DNA of 64,000 bases from Ectocarpus siliculosus (GCA_000310025.1 FN649750.1:4002163-4066162), one strand, 5' to 3'. Positions 45,730 through 57,972 are shown, counted from the first letter of the stretch. Notes: a model not told the origin generated them from the sequence alone. Program-made: numbers and translations.

Positions 45730-46863
45730 TATGTATATCATGATCAAGTAAAGCGAGCGAATCGTAGTTCGCCAACCGCAGCAGCACGAGCGCATCAGCA
45801 AACGGAGCACAATTCACAAAAGTAGTACGTAGCAGCCGTGCGATCACAGGTTTGAATTGCTCAGTGAACGAGTGGCGCAGTTGCCAAAGATGCACACCAC
45901 CCCTGCCGCTGCTTGCGGTGGTAAAAAAGCGACGTCCTATCCTCTCAGCTGTCGGTGTACGTGGCATCTCTGCACCTAGCGGCTACCGCAGAAACAAACG
46001 CAGCAGGGAATTATCATCCATGGCCCACGCCGCATACAGCAGACGGCCGTAGGGTGTGTATATACATGGCAGAGCTGACGAGAGACCCGCAAGAGCGGGG
46101 GGGTGGTAACATGTGTACCACCACCCGCCGTCGCAGCCCGTCATCCGTCCGAGAGCCAACCACAAGCACGGAGAGATCCTGGATGTTGCTCACCTTCCCT
46201 TTCCGTCTCCGGGTTTCATGGCTGCCGAGCCTCCAAGGCGATATACTCCAACCAATGCTCTTGTGCAAACTTGCGCTGGGCGCCCGAGCAGGCAAACAGA
46301 AGGGGCGCCGCGAACCCGCGAATTCGTGTGATCTACGGAGATCGCACGGATGGCATCTACGATCTACCTACATACAGCAGCAGCTGCGGAGATCAGGCCC
46401 CGACCAGAAGGAAGCCCCGACAGATCCGCCAGGCCAGTTTGCGTACCAGGGACGACAGCAGCAGTTGGTTGTGTGTAACGGCCATTTCCTCTGCGGGGTT
46501 CCTGATCTCGCCAGCCGAAACTAAACACGCGAGAGCCTCTCTGCATGGCCACCCTGCTGCTCTCGGAGCCTCTCCGATCGGAAAGGAGACTGAAGAAAAA
46601 GTCGGCCGGACTGCTATTTTGTCGGCCTCGGCGAAAGAGCCGGTTCCCGTTTACCATCCCCACCGCCTGCTGCTGCTGAGGCACTGCTGCTGCTGTACAG
46701 CTAACGGTACACGAACATACTCTGGGGACGGCAGTGGCAGCGAGAGGCGCTCTCCATCTCCCCGAGTTCAGGCAAGCGGGCGCGCACGACAGAGAAGACA
46801 CGCCAGCGAAGAGGCAAAAGCACTGCTGCTGTAGTGGCGACAGCAGAAATCAGCAGTCGATCG

Positions 46864-49307
46864 ATGCCTCAGCGCACCGCCATGGCGGCGCCCTTGGTGG
46901 CCGGCCACCCGCCCAAGTGCCGCGGCCACCCCCACTGCACCAGGACTCCCCGCTTCGCATTCCCGGGCCTTAGGGGGGCGACTCCCGCCAGGAGGGGCAC
47001 GTGGTCTTGCGCTCCGCATCGTCTAGACGGCATGATCAGCGTCTACGCCTACGCCGGCGGCGGTGGCGCGGAGCACCAGGAAGTCAAGCCGGAACCGGCA
47101 GCAGCAAGGCGGGGCGCCGCGCCGCGAGTCCGCCGCTACAAGGCTTGGGGGGGTGTACCGAAGAAGAAAGCGGAAACTGGGAAGACCACGATGATTTCGA
47201 CGGTCGGATTTTTTAAGGTAGAGCCAACGGAGAAGCGGTCCAGTAGCAGTACCAACCATGGCGAGCCGGATGTGGTACGGGTAGCAGCCACCGCGGAGGG
47301 CGTGGGAGAGCGAGCAGCCTCGCGGACGGCGGGGCTCTCTCCGGCGGTCTGCCGACGCAGTAAATCAGCTCGTTCGACAAGCGACGGCGGCGGCAGCGAG
47401 ATGGCTGATACCCATGAACAGGCACACGCTGACGAATCGAACGTGATTCCTCGCGGCGCAACTAGTATCCGTAGGCGGGACGACTCCGAGGCAGATCCGC
47501 GTGGCGGAGAAGAGCACGGGGTAGCAGCAGCCGATAACGCCCAGGGCCTCCCCCCGCGGAAAGGGGGGGCGAAACTTGAGGTGGCCAGAGTTAGGACGGA
47601 TGATGATGGCGCCGGCGTCCAAAGACGGCCGAGCGAGCGGTGCAAGGCGACCGATGACGTCGCCCAAAACGCCTCCTGCGGGTTTCCACGGAGCTCGAGC
47701 GACGTTTGCTCGAAGCACCGAAGAACGCTCCGCTTGAGCCCCGACCGCCAGAGGCTCCTTCCTGACCGGACTTGCGGGGCTCCTCGTGCGGTAGAGGCGG
47801 TGGGGGGAGACAACAGCGGCGGCGGCGGCGGCGGCGTGTCGAGGGATCGCGTTCTGGGCAAGCGTTGTGCTGGCGGCCGGGTTGCCTTGCAGGGAACGGT
47901 AGACGACAGCGAACGACGGCCCGCTCGGAAGAAGGCCAAAAGGGCAGACGTTGGTACCAGGGGCGACGTTGATGGCGGCGGCGGCGGCGGTGGCGGTGTT
48001 GGTTGTGGTCAACCTGTGTCAGAGAAGGAAGTTAACGTGCTCGGGGTGCCAAATCCAGGCGGCTGGGGAGAGGGAGGGGCCAATGAGCACGGCGGGTGGA
48101 GGTTTCCAACGGTAGTGTTTGACGGGGAATGCTTTCAAGGTAAGAGGGCATACATGTGCCTGGATTGCTTTGGTTTTCTGCCTCAACCCTTAAAATGGAG
48201 GATGCTGATCTGCACCAAATATTAATGTGACTGCTTCCTCTGTACCTCGTCGTCATGTTGAAAGTGCGCAGCATGTTTAGAAAGCATGTTTGTTGCTTGC
48301 CTCTCATATGGTCATTTGGATACTCCTACATGAGAACTTTGGAATCAATCTGTTTAGCGACCAACGATCCACGCCGTCTTCTTGGTGTGTGCTGTACCAG
48401 GTGTGATTTTTGGTGTATGATTCTGGTCCATATACTGCCGATATTGTCGCTCGCTCTTTTGCGTACTCTGGCGCATGGTGCTACTGCAGATGCGGCGGCG
48501 CTTTGGTGCCACCAGGACTCGCCAGATACGCCGGAGATGCCCACTAAACCGCCGGTAAGTTCGTGGGCGTGTCATCAACATGAGCACCAGATGTTTGGGG
48601 CGGGACATGCGGCGCTTACTAAATAGCGTGCCTCTACCTGATTTCCCCCCAACATACCATGACCGAAGCCCTCACGTACCCCTCCAATCGAGTCGACCTC
48701 TGCTGCAAGCCAAGCAACCCGAAACGTTTTAAAGTGTAGTGGGTGATTGGTTGGCACCTTTCCACACCCTGTGTAACTGTATGTGGACTATTTTTGCGAT
48801 CCTTGCATATTTTCTCCCGCCGCTCTTCCACGCCAGCCTCCCGTGGTCGCCGTGAAGCCCGAATGTGCACCAGCAAACGCGAGCGTGCTGCGAGCATCCG
48901 AGCACCGGTCGACAAGCCGAGATGATACTCGATGCGTCACCACAGCTGCTAGCCGTACCCCGAGTTGTCCCTCGGGCGAGAGAGGCGGCGACATGGCTGA
49001 CTCCGTCGACGTGAAGGCGGACCTCAGGGCGCTTCGCCGGGCTGAGAGGCAGCAGCGGCGGTCGCGGCAGCAGCAACAGCAGCAGCACCACCAGCAGCAG
49101 CTAGGGCAAGAAAGCCAGCGGGGGAAGAAGAGAGCGGCTACCGCTGAGGGGGAGCGGAGCGAGCGGCTAGAGAGAGCGACAGCGGATAATGGGGGTGCGG
49201 ACGGAGTCTTCGGCGCAGAGGCAGGCCTCCGAGACAAAGGGTATGATCCGAACCGGTGTCTAGTTGGTCGCGCACGAGCCAAAACCGTGAACTGGAGCAT
49301 GTTGTGA
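46864..49307 (+). CDS. EsV-1-7-like cysteine-motif protein, three exons
   Basis: Exons 46864-48139, 48490-48554 and 48837-49307 join in phase (donors GTAAGA and GTAAGT; acceptors CTACTGCAG and CACGCCAG), giving 603 residues. Near the N-terminus KCRGHPHC is followed by PRFAFPG and then CAPHRLDGMISV. This resembles the EsV-1-7 repeat (C-x4-C-x16-C-x2-H with a GM..V tail) of the brown algal IMM family. However, the spacings are C-x5-C and a longer loop, and only one unit is present, so it is a divergent member at best. The rest is low-complexity, Arg/Ser/Gly-rich, with basic patches such as RRPARKKAKRAD and a Gln/His run (RQQQQQQHH). The start was chosen as the first ATG of the frame, which is open upstream to 46834. 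An upstream exon is possible. Role unknown; nuclear location is a guess from the basic patches. Confidence 0.6.
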
Positions 49308-49735
49308 CCCACAAAAATCTTGAATCGGCCTTTTTTTTCCCCGGAGAATTAATATGCCTAGGAAGGTCGTTTGGATCCAGATCATTTTTCCCTTGCAGAC
49401 CACCCCCCCTCGACCGAGAGCAAAAACAAATATCCGAAATAATCAAGCCGTAAGACTCTGCCTAAAGGAAGTTGGGGGTCAGGGTTAGGGATAGGGTCTG
49501 CGTACCCCGTCCGTGTTCTATTTCCCCACAAACTTATCTTCTTGCGAAGGCGGTCCCAGAGGTTGTCAGTGTTGTAGACTAGACCTACACGATCCCGCCA
49601 CGAAGCAGGGCGCCAAGGCAAAGGCGTAATCGTTGGAAAAACCGGGCTGTACGTACAACGACCACCGGGTTTAAACCGTAATCATCGTCTAGCCCTAGTT
49701 TGCGCTCAATTTTTTCGTCCCCCGTGTCTAGCCCC
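49308..49735. other. Stretch without a recognised gene
   Basis: Downstream flank of the preceding gene; no exon, RNA gene or repeat recognised. Confidence 0.4.
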
Positions 49736-49739
49736 CCCG

Positions 49740-50292
49740 GTGTTTGCCATCGGGGTTGGGTTTTCGTCGCTTGGCAACGGCGTTGTAAAACAAGCCCCCC
49801 CCCCCGGCGTTTGCCATCGGGGTTGGGTTTTCGTCGCTTGGCAGCGATGTTGTAAAACAGGCCGTCGCATCGTGAGCTTGGCTACCAGGTTACCGAGGTT
49901 TTTTGGCCAGTGTTTTTTTTTTCGCGGTAACCATGAGTAGTGGTCAAGAATATTATTTTGTGCGGAGTCGAGAACCCTCACTCCGCGCAAAGGGGATAAA
50001 TCGCACGATGTGTTAAATTGGTCAAGCATCCTCGAGGCAGTTACACGGTGCTTATAACTGTCTCTGGAAGTAAAAGCACCAGAAAATAAATTAAGTCGTA
50101 CGCAGCTATCATCCGTACGCAAGGAAGTAAGCAAGAGATGCCGAACACCCTTAGCAGGATGCAGCGCACCCTTCATGCGACTCGCCGAATACCTCACGGT
50201 GCTTCGCGCTTGGTGATGTGAGAGCCTGGTCCGGTGAGAACCCGGCGTGCTCCGTCCCGGCTTTGTAGGGATGCGAGGTCAATGGTCTAACG
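49740..50292 (+). repeat. Dispersed repeat, about 550 bp, copy 1
   Basis: Begins with a doubled GTTTGCCATCGGGGTTGGGT block (49741 and 49808), then GCGGTAACCAT, GAGAACCCTCACTCCGCGCA, AAATTGGTCAAGCATCCTCG and TGATGTGAGAGCCTGGTCCG, ending GGTCAATGGTCTAACGACTA. It matches 51058-51581 in direct orientation, and its second half matches 55058-55420 inverted. The final block is the same as the LINE 3' end at 39780, so this may be a longer tail or a non-autonomous partner of that LINE. The end here lacks the C run. Confidence 0.75.
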
Positions 50293-50635
50293 ACTACCAA
50301 GGGGCCCTCCATCTGGAAACGTCGGAACACCCCTGGGCTACGCTGCAATCTATGGTCGCGGGGGGGGGGGGGGGGGGGAGGGGGATGGACCTTATATGTC
50401 CCCGGGCGGGGACATTTTGACAAACTCCTCGGGGTTTCGACATTTTCGGGCGCCTTTTTCAGCGCGCGCGCGCGGTACCCACACAGAGCTAGTGGAATTT
50501 ATGGAAACACCCCAAGAATACGCGTCAATCTTGGTCGCGAGGTCTAGTGTATGGTGTAGGAAATGGTATGAAGACACGAAGCCTACAAATGAAGAGAATT
50601 TTATGGGTTTTAGAATGCGGCACGAAAGTCTATTC

Positions 50636-50710
50636 NNNNNNNNNNNNNNNNNNNNNNNNNNNNNNNNNNNNNNNNNNNNNNNNNNNNNNNNNNNNNNNNN
50701 NNNNNNNNNN
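50636..50710. other. Assembly gap (75 N)
   Basis: 75 undetermined bases, between a G run near 50360 and a C run near 50765, in a homopolymer-rich stretch. Confidence 0.99.
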
Positions 50711-51057
50711 CACGGATAAAAAAAAGAGGGCCCGAGGGAGTAGGGCAGAAAAAAAAAAAGTATCCCCCCCCCCCCCCCCGTGTCATGCCTCGTTGTGGTG
50801 GTCCCTACCCCTACCTTGGACAGCGCCAGATGCTCCTACAAGGCATGCCGGCAGCCGCCCGTCGTAGGTGTTTACGGACTCGGGGGGGAGGAGACCGAAT
50901 TCTGCAGAGCGCATTCGGTGCAGGGGATGCAAGCGTTGGTCCGAGGGTTGCCCACGGCATGATCGAGAAACACGCGGATGGCCCGGCCCGCCCTACAGAG
51001 AAGGTTTCTTCCCGGTATAGCCTTTTATCCCTCCCCCCCCACATGCCCCCCTCCCCC

Positions 51058-51581
51058 GTGTTTGCCATCGGGGTTGGGTTTTCGTCGCTTGGCAACGACG
51101 TTGTAAAACAAGCAAATTCACTTCGTGAACTCGGCAACCAGATTATCGGGGGGGGGGGGGTTACCTCTGTTTTTTTTTCGCGGTAACCATAATGGTGGTC
51201 GGGTAGATCATGTTGTGCGGGGTGGAGAACCCTCACTCCGCGCAAGGGGGATGATCGCACCACGTTGTGTTAAATTGGTCAAGCATCCTCGAGGCAGTTA
51301 CACAGTGCTTATAACTGTCTCTGGAAGTGAAAGCACCAGAAAATAAATGAAGTCATACGCAGCTGTCATACGCACGCAAGGAAGTAAGCAAGAGATGCCG
51401 AACACCCTTAGCAGGATGCAGCGCACCCTTCATGCGACTCGTCGAATACCTCACGGCGCTTCGCGCTTGGTGATGTGAGAGCCTGGTCCGGTGAGAACCC
51501 GGCGTGCTCCGTCCCGGCCTTGTAGGGATGCGAGGTCAATGGTCTAACGACCACGGCATGCACGACTATGAGTACCCCCCC
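51058..51581 (+). repeat. Dispersed repeat, about 520 bp, copy 2, with C tail
   Basis: Direct copy of 49740-50292, roughly 90 percent alike by eye over 51180-51550. It goes on through ACCACGGCATGCACGACTAT and GAGTA into eight C residues, which gives the intact 3' end of the family. Confidence 0.75.
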
Positions 51582-51999
51582 CGCACGCACTTTTGTTATT
51601 CACCCCGGGGGGTCAAGCTGTAACACGCGGTTCTTTTTCAGGAATGACGAACGTTCCCAAGGCCAGTGCCTAGGGGGGATGAACCATTGCGCATGGCGCG
51701 GACGGAGGGGGGGGCATTTTGATTTGTTACTTGCCCTTAAGAGTTTGACCGTTGAGCGCGGGTCTCTGATTAGATGACGCTCACCTTTCCTAGTGGAGGC
51801 ATCTCCCAACAAGAGGGTGCTCTGTATTTTCCGCTGTTGTAGTTGAGGAAAGGCCGAACTGACACGGCGGAGCTCCAGCTAGATTTTGGCTCCACTCGCG
51901 CTTGTGTGTCGCAGGCCACGCGTAGGGTCGAAACGGTCAGAAGGTGCCTCGTTTCTGTTCTGGCGATTTTCGACCTGATTTGTTCAGGTCCGTCGAGAT

Positions 52000-53616
52000 A
52001 TTGTTATGACTGGTCCTGACCATGTTAGCCCATGGCCAAACCACGTCCGGGATTAGATTCGCCCTTTGACAATAGGTGAAATGGCGTGCTGGGTGTGTTT
52101 GCCACTGGGAGTGAAATGAGACACCTGCTAGTGCTGCTGTACTGCAGCCTTTTCTTGGGGGTTGGCCGTTTCCCGGCAGGCCGGAGAGTTTAGATGTGGG
52201 AGGTTTCGTGTTTTTTGTTCGGGACATGGTTGTGAGTGAGAGAAAATCTGCCACGGGGTTGCTGTTCGTTATGTTGTCACACAGATTTTAATACAGCTAC
52301 AGCTACATAGAGAGGTTGTTGTCAGTTGTTAAGGAGGGAAGCGGCAGATAGCGCGAAGAGATTGATGATACTGTTGTTCGGTGTGGGTGAGCCGACGGTT
52401 CAGGGCCTGTGACATTTTGCTTTGTTTTCGAGAGAGCTTCGTGCACTGACAGGAAAACTGCACGGAGGACAAAGAGTCTCAAACAGTGTTGCTGGTTGAG
52501 AAATGTAGGAATGGTACATTGGGCGCATGCGTAGAAGATATACATACGAAGCAGAGGAGTGCTTCGAACGTACCAATTCTGTACGAAGCAGAGAGTCAGG
52601 CTTTGTTGTGTTTGAATTTAATCACGATGACGGCCTTGTTGTTCACAGGATATACGTTTTCGGCACCCAGGCTAACGTGCTATCAGGTCTACTTCTTGAT
52701 GGTGTCGTTTCCTGTCCGAGCAAGCACTCCTTGGAGACCCCCCGTTCGCTCTGGAAAATGGGACGATTCCATGGAACGATCCCATCACCTGCTTATTTCC
52801 GGGGATGGGCACAGGCTGTAGTCACCGCTGTTGCTGCTAAACTAGGTGCCTTTGTTCTTCTAGATTTTTTTTACGCGTCTTCGAGCCGAAAATAACCAAT
52901 TATAAGTAGCAGAGACAGACGCGTGCTTGCAGTCACGTACTCCGTAAGAGGCGGAAAGATGGCACCCCTACTAGACCGACCTTCAACGACCGACTACCCC
53001 ACGACCGAGGGACTACGGAAAGAGCTCGACACGCCTACAGGAAGCCCTCGCCGCCTGACCTGGCAAGGAAAACATGAACGTTGTGTTTTCTTTCGCCCAA
53101 CGAAAGTCACAGGTAGGTGGGATCACAAGCCCTAGTCTACTGTAATTCCGAAGGTAGTTGCCGCCGAGCCGCCTTCTCCGACCCCGTGGTGCTGCCCTGC
53201 AGCAAGATATGCTACTGTAGTACAATAGCTTCGAACTGCACTGGGCTTGATCGCTGCACAACGTACACATGCGGTCGTTCCAGCAAGGAGTGTTCGCACG
53301 AAGACGGAAAGAAGTTATGCGACGTTGCTCTTGATCATCCAACCACGATCTCTACAATCATGAGTAGACAAACACAAACCACCACACCTGTTAAAAACGT
53401 GACGTTTACGGAACGAGACTCCAAAACCCAAAAGCCCAAAACGAACAGCAGCAGCATCGCCAAAGGTTTCAGAAACCAAAAATAACACCAAAACCAAATG
53501 CCACAAACGCGAGGCCTCGGAAATCTGTCCCAGAAACACCAAAGCCAAGTTGACAAAGATGAAAAGCAAGTTGGAGACGACCCGCCGCTCTGTCCGTTAG
53601 TCTTTCTCCATCGTCG
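52000..53616. other. Stretch with open frames but no recognised gene
   Basis: Plus-strand frames at 52527-52895 (with HGTIPSPAYFRGWAQAVV) and 52923-53140 (with MAPLLDRPSTTDYPTTEG, followed by an ACAG-GTAGGTGGG donor) may be exons, and 53117-53485 is cysteine-rich. None could be linked or named, so no gene is called. Confidence 0.3.
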
Positions 53617-56600
53617 TCAGTGAAACCACGTCGTCAAGGCCGCCCTCGGCAACGGCCCCGTGACCGGCAGGACCTCGTGCTCCACGGCGCCGCTGAAGAA
53701 AACGACCGCGCGTCCGGCGAGGGGGGGCACGTCGATGAATCCCTGGCGGGGTCCCTCGCCACCGGCCTCGTTACCCCCACTATTAGTACCACCACCTCCC
53801 GCAGCCGAATCCTGAGCACCGTCACCTACCCAATCGTCTCGGCTGCTGGCTGATTCGCCCGTACTAGTAGCGGCGGTACCGCCCCCGCCGCCGCCGCTAC
53901 CGTGACCGATATCTCCACCGCCGGTTCTACCATCTTCCCCTCCGGAACCACTGCGGCACGAAGAGATACGGTAGCTGTTGCTACCACCGGTACGCCCGTC
54001 GATAATGTCGTCGCCTACCACTGCGTCTCTGCCACCGGCGGCGGGGGCGGCGTCCGACGAGCAGCGGTCTCGGGTTGTGGGCTGCTGCTGGTCCTGTCGG
54101 CGATCCTCGTGCTCTTCCGCAAGATCGAGCCAGGAGGCGAGCTTCCACACAACCTCGCCGCTGTTGCCGTTGTCGCGTTGCTTTTCTTGAGCGAGGGGTG
54201 ACGCGGTGGGAGGGTACAGGCGGAGGGCCCCCCCGTCGGACGCCTGCCAAGGGGCCCCGCTCCGACGGAGGTAGCAGATTGCGGTTATCCTGCGGAAGCT
54301 TACGCTGCCTCCGTCTGCTCCCTCTCCCTCTTCCGCCTCGGTGTTATGGTTAGCATTTACCTCGCCATCGGTTGCGGCCGGAGGATCTTCGTCTGTTGGT
54401 TGATTGGCGGGGTTGATCGATCAAGCAGTTGGCGTTATATGGTCGTCGTCACAGATTCAATTTATCGTTAACGGTCAAGCGATGCACCTACCTGGCAATG
54501 GGGGCATCACCCGGCAAATCGCGCACCGATCTGCAACCGACAGCTACAGCGAGACAGTCCTTCTTGAGACGCCCGTATACCTGAGTGATCCCCCCCCCTC
54601 CCTTTTTTCTTGCCATTCCATGTATTGTGAGCGTCGGTCTTTGTACCGCTGGGTGCAATTTTCTGGGTGCACCAGCCGGAGTCACACAAGAGGAAGGCCA
54701 AATAGGAGAATTGATCCCGTGCTTGCTGGGCAAGAGCAAAGTATGGTGGGGAAACGACAAGCTCTCCCACGCTTGCGTACCGTAATCGTCTTCGCCATCG
54801 TCTGGGTAGGCGTCCCGATGCCTCTCGTAGCGTGCACCGATCCCGGCCGGGTACACCGCGAGCTGCATGCGGCACAACCACGGGGGTGACGCCATCAGCG
54901 GGGGGGGATACTCATGTAAACGCATGCCTTATCGAAGATGTTAGACCATCGACGTTGCATCCGGACAAAGCGTGGACGGAGCCATATCCCCAGTTTTCGC
55001 CGGCCCAGGATACGTTTTCACATGATGGACCAGAGATTGGTTACACCCGGGGGGGGACTCATTGCCGTGCATGCCTTACTTGTTGGACCATTGACCTCGC
55101 ATCCCTACAAAGCTGGGACGGAGCACGCCGGATTCTCGCCGGACCAGGCTCTCACATCACCAAGCGCGAAGCGCCGTGAGGTATTCCGTGAGTCGTATGA
55201 AGGGTGCGCTGCATCCTGTTAAGGGTGTTCTATATCTTGATACGGATGACAGCTGCAAATTACGGAATTTATGTTCTCGTTCTTCCACTTCCAGAGACAG
55301 TTATGAGCACTGTGTAACTACCTCGAGGGTGCTTGGCCATTTTAACACAACGTGACGCGATCATCCCCTTTCCGCGGAGTGAGGGTTCTCGACCCCGCCC
55401 AACATAATCTGCTCGACCATTACCCCCGTGGGGGTAGGGGGGCGACCATTTATATGAGTGTGAATTGAAAGTGGGTCGTCCTCGAGGAATATTATTGAAG
55501 CACAGACGCCTGTTGGTCGTGTACGAACACTCTTCCGCTCCGAGGGAAACACACGAATACGACGAGGTGTCCGCCGAAACCGAGCTCAACAAAAAGAAGC
55601 GTACGCGAACAGCTTCGCCGCAGGGGGGGCGAGATAGCAACAGCCAGGAACGAAGGATGTGCCCCTCACCAAACGGCAACCCCTAATGACGAACGCTACA
55701 AACGTTCGGAGTACTTCTTGTTCCCACGCAGCCCCCAAACACGACGAGTTTTCATTGGCCAATCGGGTTTACATATCACAGATCCTGCTAGAACAACTAC
55801 CAACGGCGTCGATAGCGGCAATCCCCTACCTGGTGCTCCACCCTACCCCTGAGCCGCACCATCCGCCCCAAATCCTCCCCGAGCCTCGCCAGGATAGCAA
55901 GAGTCCTCCCCACTGCGCCGGTCTCGGCGCCCCCTTGGGCGCCTCCCGCCGCCGCCCCCGCCTCTCGTTCGGACGAAACGAACACTGTGAGGTCATCGCG
56001 CACCGACTTCACGTAGCCAGTCAGCCCCGGCGCCGCCGCCGGAGGATGTTCGCCCTTCAAGCCTTCCTCGTTGAGAGCGCCATCTCCTTCGCCTATCTCG
56101 TGACCACCACCGTTGATGCTGCTGGTGCCGCCGCCGCCGTCGCTGCCTCCATGGGCAGGGGCCAGGACCCCTGAGGCGGCTCTGGCGGTAGCCTGTGACA
56201 AAGGCAACGCGGGGGGGAGACGAGCAGTCGCCGAGACACCGCGTGTGACGAGGTTCGAGCGAGCACGAAAAGCGTACGCTGTTCTAGGCGGGAACTTGGG
56301 GGGCGGATGTACAGATAGACCAAGCCGTGGGCAGCAACGCTTGGGCCGGGACGCTGCCATGATTGGTGACTGCGTCGTACTCCCATCGGTATTCACGACG
56401 CAGCGCTCCCCCGAAGCGGAAGACCCCGCGTGGTAACGGTGGAGACAGTAGTGTCTCAAGACGTCGATCGGAGCTGTAGATAGCATCGAACCTACCGCTT
56501 CACACCCCGACGTCATCATCAGGCATAGACAGAGAGAGGTCGAGCCGAAAATAGCGGGTGGTAAACCTTTCGTCGTGAGAAACAGAAGGCGTCGGCCGCG

Positions 56601-57102
56601 CCAGCTATGAGCACGTGCCTGACACCTCCCTTTGCGGGAACAGAGGCAAGTTAAAACGCATCTGCCGAACGCCTCCGCCTGCCTCCCTCTCTCTGTGCGC
56701 GTGTTTGGTTCTCCTCCAGTCCATCTATCTCTGCCTCCTCTCTCTCCCACTCTTTGTGATCGATTCCATCTCAGTCTATCTATCTCTGTCTCCCTTTCTC
56801 TGTGTGTGCGATTTGATTCTTTCTCAGTTCATCTATCTGTTGCCTCTTTTCCACTCTCTCTTGTATGTGTTTGATGCTCTCTAAATCTGGCTATCTCTGT
56901 CTTCCCTCTCCCTGGTGCACAAAACGAAACTCGCCTCCTCGTACGCCTCCGCGGCAAGACTGGTCGGAGTGAGCCCGTCCAGTACCGCAAAACCTCGTTG
57001 CCTAAGCGACGCGCGCTGGCTGTCGGAAAGCACCAGCCAAGGGTCATCGTCTCCGCCATCATCCTTCAGGAGCCGCTGGCATACTGACAGCGGGGGCTCC
57101 AT
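53617..57102 (-). CDS. 2-oxoglutarate/Fe(II) dioxygenase, PHD/prolyl 4-hydroxylase type
   Basis: Exons: 57102-about 56926 (donor uncertain), 56192-55830, 54862-54781, 54314-53617. The product aligns with EGLN/PHD-type prolyl hydroxylases, which use 2-oxoglutarate and oxygen to hydroxylate proline. Segments in order: RQRGFAVLDGLTP; SVRDDLTVFV and LGRMVRLRGRVEHQ joined to LAVYPAGIGARYERHRDAYP, whose H-x-D (HRD) gives two iron ligands; RRITAICYL and GGALRLYP; GRAVVFFSGAVEHEVLPV, whose HEV gives the third iron ligand; and RAALTTWFH at the end, with the arginine that binds 2-oxoglutarate. All catalytic residues are present. Between GGALRLYP and GRAVVFF lies an insertion of roughly 150 residues rich in Gly, Ser, Asp and Glu, which is longer than in animal PHDs. 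The 967-bp intron 55829-54863 contains two LINE-tail copies. The N-terminus may extend through the exon at 58962-58702. Confidence 0.8.
54899..55050 (-). mobile_element. LINE/SINE tail copy in a dioxygenase intron
   Basis: G run, ATACTCATGTAAACGCATGC, then GTTAGACCATCGAC and a diverged continuation (CCAGTTTTCGCCGGCCCAGG). Minus-strand orientation, C-tailed. Confidence 0.55.
55058..55420 (-). mobile_element. Inverted, longer copy of the 49740/51058 repeat
   Basis: From GTTGGACCATTGACCTCGCA through CCGGACCAGGCTCTCACATC to GAGTGAGGGTTCTCGACC this is the reverse complement of 51560-51200. It lies directly beside the shorter tail at 54899, in the same intron. Confidence 0.75.
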
Positions 57103-57125
57103 CTAATTCCGGTAGCAAGTGGGCG

Positions 57126-57250
57126 CGCGGGGGGGGTACTCATGTAAACGCATGCCGTAGTCGTTGGACCCTTGACCTCGCGTCCCTTCAAAGCCGGGGT
57201 GGAGAAACATGCCAGGTTTTCGCCGGCCTAGGCTGCGTTTCAAAAGGATG
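57126..57250 (-). mobile_element. LINE/SINE tail copy just upstream of the dioxygenase
   Basis: GGGGGGGTACTCATGTAAAC, GCATGCCGTAGTCGTTGGAC, TTGACCTCGCGTCCCTTCAA and TTTTCGCCGGCCTAGGCTGC match the tail family. It starts 24 bp from the ATG at 57102, so it forms part of the promoter or first-intron region. Confidence 0.6.
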
Positions 57251-57972
57251 AACCAGAAGCTGATCATCAACGTTTTTTACGCCCTATATACATGCGGCTA
57301 CTGGTAGGAAAATAAAAGTGAATCAGGTGCAGTATTATAGTCGTGAACGCAGTTGAGCCCGTGTTCATACCTGTTAGGTCTCCCTCGCGGGTATGAGGTG
57401 TGCGGAAACGTTACACAAAATGAAACGTACGGACAAAAGACCTCTTGCTTAAGCAACAAAGGATGGTGCGGGAGCATCGGCCCATGCTAGAGACTGTTGG
57501 CGTGGCGAAACAAATCTGTGCACCACGCGCGGGGCGACAGGAGGTACCGCCGAAAGTTTGTTTTCGCTTTCTTTTAGGGACAGGGCCGTGCTGTAGCGGA
57601 TGTGTGCAGTTGTTTTGCTCGCCAGGTGCAAAACATAGGTTCAGGAGACACAGACAACAGCAGTGGTGCTGCAGCTGGCAATGCTTATCGCCCTGGCTCA
57701 TACCTGATCAACATGTGAGCCCCGCGGGTGTGCTGCTAAAAATAATGTCTGCTGTTCTCAACAGCTTGTGCGCGGTCCCTCGTTTGACGGGAATTGATCG
57801 GTGTGTTTATCCATCACCGAAAGAGTGATGCTCGTTCGTGCACCAGACGTCGGGTGGTTCAGCCTCACGCGTCAACATGGCGACTGCAAGAAACTGCTGC
57901 ATCCGGCTGCTTGGTAAGTTGACGACCGAAAGCAGAAACCAGACAGCTCTACAGGAATATAAGAGATAGATA

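Noticed and set aside
45740-45967. Minus-strand frame with FTEQFKPVIARLLRTTFVNC running into MITE copy 2
   Set aside because: Looks protein-like but has no family match, no splice site and ends in a transposon; left as uncertain.
46103-46834. 243-codon frame just upstream of the EsV-1-7-like gene
   Set aside because: No motif, competing frames on both strands, and no clear splice link; possibly 5' untranslated sequence or an unseen exon.
46864-48139. Integrated Ectocarpus-type virus, suggested by the EsV-1-7-like motif
   Set aside because: The family is a host gene family with a viral namesake; introns are present and no viral structural or replication gene was seen nearby.
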